Origin: Chitinophaga lutea
GTDB lineage: Bacteria; Bacteroidota; Bacteroidia; Chitinophagales; Chitinophagaceae
Assembly: GCF_003813775.1 (NCBI RefSeq)
Contig: NZ_RPDH01000003.1
Span: 620,001 to 684,000, forward strand
Length of the DNA stretch: 64,000 nucleotides
Direction: 5' to 3'
Made by a program: the position numbers and the translations under genes. Positions 58,808 to 64,000 of the stretch are shown here, piece after piece (position 1 is the stretch's first letter; the number at the start of each line of letters is the position of its first letter). A model generated the notes under the pieces. The model was given only the letters and a program-made list of their open reading frames with translations, had not been told where the DNA came from and did no database searches.

Positions 58808-61531
58808 ATGGCTACGATATTCATAGACAACAAACCCTACGAGGTAAAAGACGGGAAGAACCTGCTGGAGGTTTGTCTGCAGCTGGGCCTGAACCTGCCT
58901 TACTTCTGCTGGCATCCGTCCCTTGGCTCCGTGGGAGCCTGCCGCCAGTGTGCCATCAAGAGCTTTAAAGACGAAGACGACACCAAAGGCAGGATAGTCA
59001 TGAGTTGTATGGAGCCCGTGCGCGACAAAATGCGGATATCCGTGGAAGATAAAGACGCCACCTCTTTTCGCGAACATGTGATCGGCTGGCTGATGACCAA
59101 CCACCCGCACGATTGCGCGGTGTGCGACGAAGGCGGCTCCTGCCATTTGCAGGACATGACGGTGATGACGGGCCACAGCTACCGCGATTATCGCTTCACC
59201 AAACGCACGTACAACAACCAGGACCTCGGCCCCTTCCTCAACCACGAAATGAACCGCTGCATCCAGTGTTACCGCTGTGTGCGTTTTTATAAGGATTATG
59301 CCGGCGGAAAAGACCTGAACGTGTTCGCGGCCCACAACCATGTATATTTCGGCCGGCAGCAGAGCGGCACGCTGGAAAGCGAGTTCAGCGGCAACCTGGC
59401 GGAAGTTTGTCCTACCGGTGTGTTCACCGACAAAACTCTCAAATCGCATTATACCCGCAAATGGGACATGACCTATGCGCCGTCTGTTTGCCAGGGCTGC
59501 TCCCTGGGCTGCAATATCAGCGCCGGCGAGCGGTATGGCTCTATCCGCCAGATCGTGAACCGTTACAACGGCGATGTGAACGGCTATTTCCTGTGCGACC
59601 GCGGGCGGTACGGGTATGAGTTCGTCAACAGCGATCAGCGCATCGTGCATCCCGCCATCCGGCCGCATCACAACGGGACCTCTTCCCGCGAGTACATCAT
59701 CCAGGAAGTAGCCGCCAAACTCCGCAACGGCAAAACCATCGGTATCGGTTCCCCCCGCGCCAGCCTCGAATCGAACTTCGTGTTGCGGCAGCTGGTAGGC
59801 GCGGAACATTTTTACCTCGGCATGTCAGACACCGATCACGATCATACCAACATCGCGTTGAAGATCCTGCGCGACGGGCCGGTGCGCACCCCATCGCTGC
59901 ACGAGGCCGAACAGGCGGACATGGTGCTGATACTGGGTGAAGACCTCACCAATACCGCGCCGATGCTGGCGTTGGCCGTGCGGCAGGCGGTAAGGCAGGT
60001 GCCCATGCACGAGGCCATGGAGCAGGTGCATCTCGCCGCGTGGCATGATGCAGCGCTGAGAGAAGCCATGCAGGAAACGAAAGGCCCGCTTTTCATCCTC
60101 CATACGTTCCCCACCAAACTCGACGAGCTGGCCACGGGCATCCACCGCGATGCGCCGGAGAACCTCGCCCGTATAGCTTACGCCGTTAGCCGGCAGCTGG
60201 GTGCGCCGGTAACGGAAGTCAAAAACCTGAACGATACGGAACAGGCGCTGGTAGACCAGATCACTGCCGCGCTCAAAGCGGCGAAACGCCCGCTGATCAT
60301 CGGTGGTTACGGCACAGGCTACGACCATTTGATGAAAGCGGCCGCCAATATCAGCTGGGCGTTGATGCAGGGCGGCGCACAGCCCATGCTGAGCCTCACC
60401 CTGCCGGAATGCAACAGCCTCGGCCTCGAAATGCTCGGCGGCCACCGCCTCGATTCCGCGGTGGATGCGCTCAAAAACGGCGAAGCCGATACGGTGATCG
60501 TGCTGGAGAACGATCTCTACCGGCGCGCGGACAAACATGTGATAGACGAGATTTTCCGGCATGCGAAAGACGTGATACTGGCCGATCATCTATATAACCC
60601 CACCGCCGAAAAAGCCACCGTGCTGCTGCCGGTGGGCACCTTTGCGGAGGCGGACGGCACCATCGTGAACAACGAAGGCCGCGCGCAACGGTATTACCAG
60701 GTATATGTGCCGAAAGGGGAGATACAGGAAAGCTGGCGCTGGTTTTTGCAGATCGCCGAAAAAGCGGGTGTAGAACGGCTGCATGGCCTTCATTTGCTCG
60801 ACGATGTGGTGTGGGCGATGACCACCACCATTCCCGCGCTGGCCGCCGTGGCGCACCTGGCGCCGACCGCGGATTTCAGGATGGCCGGGCAGAAAATTCC
60901 CCGCGAACCGCACCGCTACAGCGGCCGCACGGCGATGCTGGCCAATGAAAACGTAAGCGAGCCCAAACCGCCGGAAGACGAGGATACGCCGCTGTCTTTT
61001 ACCATGGAAGGTTTCCGGGGAGAAGCGCCCGCGCCGCTGATTCCATTCTTCTGGACGCCGGGATGGAACTCCGTGCAGTCTGTCAACAAGTACCAGTCCG
61101 AAATAGGCGGTCACCTGCACGGCGGCGACCCGGGCAAACGCCTGCTCGAGCCGCATGTCAACGGCAGCATTCCATTCTTTACGGAAACGCCGCAGCCGTA
61201 CCTGCCCATGCCCGGCCACCTGCACGTAATGCCGGTATTCAGCATTTTCGGCTCCGACGAACTGAGCATGCATACGCCCGGCATCGCATCGCGGGCGCAG
61301 GACTTTTTCTGCATTTACATGAACCCGGAAGACCTTCATGCATGGGACATTACGCCCGGCAGCTGGGTGAATTTTCATATACAGGGGCACGCCTACCTGT
61401 TGTCGGCCGTGCCCAACAACTGGCTGCCGCGCGGCATTGCGGCGATGAACGCCGGGCTGCCCGGCTCGCAGATCATCGACCTGCCGCAGTGTATCCGGTT
61501 CAATAACAGCGAGGTTCCTTCAACCACTTAA
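58808..61531 (+). CDS. nuoG: NADH-quinone oxidoreductase subunit G
   Basis: The 907-residue subunit holds most of the electron-wire clusters. The N-terminal ferredoxin part has CWHPSLGSVGACRQCAIK for the [2Fe-2S] cluster. HDCAVCDEGGSCHLQD and RCIQCYRCVRFYKDYAGG follow, and CQGCSLGCNISAG provides the additional [4Fe-4S] ligands. From about residue 215 the protein is a molybdopterin-oxidoreductase-like domain that, as in other NuoG proteins, probably lacks the cofactor. The length is near that of the E. coli subunit. nuoH follows after 10 bp. Confidence 0.95.
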   Translation: MATIFIDNKPYEVKDGKNLLEVCLQLGLNLPYFCWHPSLGSVGACRQCAIKSFKDEDDTKGRIVMSCMEPVRDKMRISVEDKDATSFREHVIGWLMTNHPHDCAVCDEGGSCHLQDMTVMTGHSYRDYRFTKRTYNNQDLGPFLNHEMNRCIQCYRCVRFYKDYAGGKDLNVFAAHNHVYFGRQQSGTLESEFSGNLAEVCPTGVFTDKTLKSHYTRKWDMTYAPSVCQGCSLGCNISAGERYGSIRQIVNRYNGDVNGYFLCDRGRYGYEFVNSDQRIVHPAIRPHHNGTSSREYIIQEVAAKLRNGKTIGIGSPRASLESNFVLRQLVGAEHFYLGMSDTDHDHTNIALKILRDGPVRTPSLHEAEQADMVLILGEDLTNTAPMLALAVRQAVRQVPMHEAMEQVHLAAWHDAALREAMQETKGPLFILHTFPTKLDELATGIHRDAPENLARIAYAVSRQLGAPVTEVKNLNDTEQALVDQITAALKAAKRPLIIGGYGTGYDHLMKAAANISWALMQGGAQPMLSLTLPECNSLGLEMLGGHRLDSAVDALKNGEADTVIVLENDLYRRADKHVIDEIFRHAKDVILADHLYNPTAEKATVLLPVGTFAEADGTIVNNEGRAQRYYQVYVPKGEIQESWRWFLQIAEKAGVERLHGLHLLDDVVWAMTTTIPALAAVAHLAPTADFRMAGQKIPREPHRYSGRTAMLANENVSEPKPPEDEDTPLSFTMEGFRGEAPAPLIPFFWTPGWNSVQSVNKYQSEIGGHLHGGDPGKRLLEPHVNGSIPFFTETPQPYLPMPGHLHVMPVFSIFGSDELSMHTPGIASRAQDFFCIYMNPEDLHAWDITPGSWVNFHIQGHAYLLSAVPNNWLPRGIAAMNAGLPGSQIIDLPQCIRFNNSEVPSTT

Positions 61532-61541
61532 AACAGGTGTT

Positions 61542-62492
61542 ATGAACTACTGGTGGATTATAGGAGGCGTTTTATTCGTGCTGCTCAACACGGCGGCCGG
61601 CCTCATATGGCTCGAACGCAGGTTGCTGGCGCTCTGGCAGGACCGTTACGGCCCCAACCGCGCGGGCCCCTTCGGCATCCTGATTGTGCTGGCGGATACG
61701 CTGAAGCTGTTTTTCAAGGAAGACTGGATACCCCCCTTCGCCGATAAAGTCGTATTCGTATTTGCGCCTGCCGTGGTGGTGATCAGCGTGCTGATGAGCT
61801 TTACCGTAATCCCTTTCGGGCCTGACATCATGGTGGCCGATCTCAATATCGGGCTGCTGTTTTTCCTGGCCATGTCGTCGCTCGGCGTATACAGCATCGT
61901 GCTCGGCGGATGGGCGTCCAACAACAAATATGCGTTGCTCGGGGCGATGCGGGGGGCTTCGCAGATGATCAGCTACGAAGTGTTCATGGGCATGGCGCTG
62001 ATGGGCGTGGTGATACTGAGCGGCAGCTTTAACCTCCGCGAGGTGGTGGAAGCGCAGCGGGGCATGTGGTTCATCGTTCCACAGTTTTTGGGGTTCGTGA
62101 TATTTCTCATTGCGGGCATTGCGGAAACGCACCGCCTGCCCTTCGATATTCCCGAAGCGGAAAGTGAGCTGGTGGCCGGTTTTCATGCCGAATATTCCGG
62201 GATGAAATTCGGGATGTTTTTCATCGGCGAGTACCTCGGCGTTACGCTCATTTCGTCGATGCTGGTGACGCTGTATTTCGGCGGCTGGCTGGGCCCCGCG
62301 TTTCTGCCGGGCGTGGTATGGTTCGTGCTGAAAACCTTCGTGTTCATCGCGCTGTTCATCCTGCTGCGCGCCTCCATGCCGAGGCCGCGCTACGACCAGC
62401 TGATGGAATACGGATGGAAAGTATTGTTCCCGCTGTCGCTCCTGAACCTGCTGGTCACGGCGGCGATCGTACTGAGTATGAAATCTGCATAG
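61542..62492 (+). CDS. nuoH: NADH-quinone oxidoreductase subunit H
   Basis: NuoH links the peripheral and membrane arms and forms part of the quinone chamber. The 316-residue protein has about eight transmembrane helices. The signatures ERRLLALWQDRYGPNRAGPF and ETHRLPFDIPEAESELVAGF, then EYSGMKFGMFFIGEYLG, carry the conserved acidic and arginine residues. RASMPRPRYDQLMEYGWKVL is the C-terminal block. Confidence 0.96.
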   Translation: MNYWWIIGGVLFVLLNTAAGLIWLERRLLALWQDRYGPNRAGPFGILIVLADTLKLFFKEDWIPPFADKVVFVFAPAVVVISVLMSFTVIPFGPDIMVADLNIGLLFFLAMSSLGVYSIVLGGWASNNKYALLGAMRGASQMISYEVFMGMALMGVVILSGSFNLREVVEAQRGMWFIVPQFLGFVIFLIAGIAETHRLPFDIPEAESELVAGFHAEYSGMKFGMFFIGEYLGVTLISSMLVTLYFGGWLGPAFLPGVVWFVLKTFVFIALFILLRASMPRPRYDQLMEYGWKVLFPLSLLNLLVTAAIVLSMKSA

Positions 62493-62526
62493 GCAGCTGT
62501 TATAAAGTCATAGAAAAACACGCATT

Positions 62527-63042
62527 ATGTTCAGTTTAATCAGAAGCATGTGGCTGGTATTCCTTCACGCTTTTCACAAAAGGGAAACCTTCCAGTACCC
62601 GGAAGAAAAAGCGCCATTGCCGGCCCGCTGGCGCGGCCGCATCGTGCTTACCCGCGACCCTGATGGCGGGGAGCGCTGCGTGGGATGCTACCTCTGCGCG
62701 GCGGCCTGCCCGGTAGACTGCATCTCGCTGCAGGCAGCCGAAGCGCCGGACGGAAGAAGGTACCCCAGCTTTTTCCGCATCAATTTTTCCCGCTGCATAT
62801 TCTGCGGTTTTTGTGAAGAAGCCTGTCCTACTTACGCCATCCAGCTCATACCCGATTTCGAAATGGCCGAATACGACCGCCAGAACCTCGTGTATGAGAA
62901 GGAAGCGCTGCTGATCAACAGCGAGGGGAAATACCCCGGTTATAATTATTACAAGGTGGCCGGTATGTCTATCGCCGGGAAAGACAAGGGCGACGCGCAG
63001 AAAGAAGAACCGCCGGTAGACATCAAAAGCCTCCTGCCTTAA
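62527..63042 (+). CDS. nuoI: NADH-quinone oxidoreductase subunit I
   Basis: The 171-residue ferredoxin-like subunit carries clusters N6a and N6b. The two motifs are [19 protein letters not shown] and [19 protein letters not shown]. The N-terminal basic helix and the segment [16 protein letters not shown] are family-typical. The C-terminal tail after residue 150 is hydrophilic and less conserved. Confidence 0.96.
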   Translation: MFSLIRSMWLVFLHAFHKRETFQYPEEKAPLPARWRGRIVLTRDPDGGERCVGCYLCAAACPVDCISLQAAEAPDGRRYPSFFRINFSRCIFCGFCEEACPTYAIQLIPDFEMAEYDRQNLVYEKEALLINSEGKYPGYNYYKVAGMSIAGKDKGDAQKEEPPVDIKSLLP

Positions 63043-63053
63043 AACGCCGCATT

Positions 63054-63584
63054 ATGGGACCTGCATTCTATATCGCCGCCGGTGTGGCCATATTTTCCAC
63101 CATCATGGTGATCACGCGCTACAATATCATGCACGCGCTGCTGTACCTCATCGTATCGCTGCTGAGCGTGGCTGTGATATTTTTCCTGTACGGCGCGCCG
63201 TTCATGGCCGCGCTGGAAGTGATCATCTATGCCGGCGCTATCATGGTGCTGATGATATTTTTTGTGATGATGCTCAATCTCGGCCCGCAGACCGCGGGAG
63301 ACGAGCGGCACTGGCTGAGCCCGCGCATATGGATCGGCCCGGCCGTGCTTTGCGCGGTGCTGCTCATAGAGCTGGGTTACCTCATCCTGCAGCCGCCGGT
63401 ATTGCCGGCGGGTGAGATCGTGATGGTGGACCCGAAAGCCGTGGGGAAAAGCCTGTTCGGGCCCTATGTGCTGGCCGTTGAACTGGCCGGCATGCTGCTG
63501 ATGGCGGGCATCGTAGGTGCTTATCACCTCGGCCGGCAGAAGAAAAAAATCACCCATCGATTCCTTGAAAGAACCGCACAATGA
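63054..63584 (+). CDS. nuoJ: NADH-quinone oxidoreductase subunit J
   Basis: The 176-residue membrane subunit has five hydrophobic helices (about 3-22, 28-48, 53-76, 90-110 and 136-158). The third contains the conserved [20 protein letters not shown] block with its glycine-tyrosine pi-bulge region. Its stop overlaps the nuoK start as ATGA at 63581-63584. Confidence 0.95.
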   Translation: MGPAFYIAAGVAIFSTIMVITRYNIMHALLYLIVSLLSVAVIFFLYGAPFMAALEVIIYAGAIMVLMIFFVMMLNLGPQTAGDERHWLSPRIWIGPAVLCAVLLIELGYLILQPPVLPAGEIVMVDPKAVGKSLFGPYVLAVELAGMLLMAGIVGAYHLGRQKKKITHRFLERTAQ

Positions 63585-63886
63585 TAATATCCACTACAGC
63601 AGGCCTGGTGCTTGCAGGCATATTGTTCGTATTGGGACTGGTGAGCATGCTCATCCGGCGCAACATCATTTTTATGCTGGTGTCTGTCGAAATCATGCTC
63701 AATGCGGCGGGCCTGGCATTCATCGTGGCCGCCTCACGCTGGGGGCAGCCGGAAGGGCAGGTGATGTTCATGTTTATCCTCGCCATGGCGGCGGCGGAAG
63801 TGTCGGTGGGCCTGGCATTGATATTACAGCTCTATCATCAGCTCAAAACGCTCGACAGTGACGAAGCCAGTAAAATGAACGGATAA
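63581..63886 (+). CDS. nuoK: NADH-quinone oxidoreductase subunit K
   Basis: The 101-residue Mrp-like membrane subunit has three helices. The conserved glutamates are in [17 protein letters not shown] and [15 protein letters not shown], which belong to the proton path. Its start overlaps the nuoJ stop by 4 bp, indicating coupled translation. nuoL follows after 15 bp. Confidence 0.96.
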   Translation: MIISTTAGLVLAGILFVLGLVSMLIRRNIIFMLVSVEIMLNAAGLAFIVAASRWGQPEGQVMFMFILAMAAAEVSVGLALILQLYHQLKTLDSDEASKMNG

Positions 63887-63901
63887 CTTAAATGTAATGT
63901 T

Positions 63902-64000
63902 ATGAACTGGATTTACCTGGTACCGGCCATGCCCTTTCTGGGCGCCCTGTTACTGGTGCTGCTTTCCAGGAAGATCGGGAAGGCAGGCGTAGCCGCCATC
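63902..64000 (+). CDS. nuoL: NADH-quinone oxidoreductase subunit L, N-terminal fragment
   Basis: The window ends 33 codons into this gene. The visible part, MNWIYLVPAMPFLGALLLVL followed by a basic KIGK turn, is the first helix of an antiporter-like complex I subunit. The place directly after nuoK makes nuoL the natural assignment. nuoM and nuoN are expected to the right. Confidence 0.85.
   Translation, partial: MNWIYLVPAMPFLGALLLVLLSRKIGKAGVAAI

Overview
The window looks like a chromosomal segment of a Bacteroidota bacterium, most likely Chitinophagaceae and Chitinophaga-like. Three things point there. The protein families are typical: DUF3857/transglutaminase pairs, zf-HC2 anti-sigma proteins, GMC oxidoreductase with a gluconate-dehydrogenase-3 partner, GH16 and GH35 enzymes, and fused NuoCD. 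Genes lack clear Shine-Dalgarno sequences. Several intergenic regions carry TAnnTTTG -7 boxes, a few with a TTTG-like -33 box. Most of the window is GC-rich core sequence. The left edge (1-300) and the SMI1 gene near 20.3 kb are clearly richer in A and T.

Layout. 1-345: tail of an integrated element ending in what looks like the 3' end of a tRNA-Pro gene, then a terminator. 0.4-8.5 kb: Gfo/Idh oxidoreductase, a cluster of SRPBCC/ArsR/DoxX/YdeI stress-type genes including an unannotated decayed SRPBCC gene, an S41 peptidase and a secreted esterase. 8.5-19.4 kb: ArnT-like glycosyltransferase, queG, two tandem DUF3857 transglutaminase-like proteins (one without catalytic residues), a DUF937-OmpA protein and clpB. 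19.6-24.3 kb: guanine deaminase, orphan SMI1 protein, two sigma/anti-sigma modules and an NlpC/P60 peptidase. 24.8-30.8 kb: ppa, a DUF4878 lipoprotein, phoH, purE and a multi-PAS histidine kinase with its response regulator. 30.8-37.3 kb: thrA-thrB-thrC followed by a TPR lipoprotein and rpe, preceded by a threonine-rich leader peptide. 38.7-42.1 kb: tyrosine/homogentisate degradation (hmgA, aldo/keto reductase, hppD). 42.2-50.5 kb: GH16, a YafK-like L,D-transpeptidase-fold protein, a Tat-exported gluconate-dehydrogenase small subunit with two GMC flavoproteins, and a divergent hxlR/yceI pair. 50.6-53.1 kb: GH35 beta-galactosidase and a CBS protein. 53.3-64.0 kb: the complex I operon nuoA-B-(MBL hydrolase)-CD-E-F-G-H-I-J-K-L, with nuoL cut by the window end.

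The most informative non-coding signals are: the attenuator-type leader of the thr operon; twin palindromic operators at arsR and at hxlR; the tRNA-derived attachment site; and two intergenic loci built from 11-bp tandem units followed by inverted partners. I found no CRISPR array, rRNA gene or complete tRNA gene, and no single gene cluster that is clearly a new defence or biosynthetic system.
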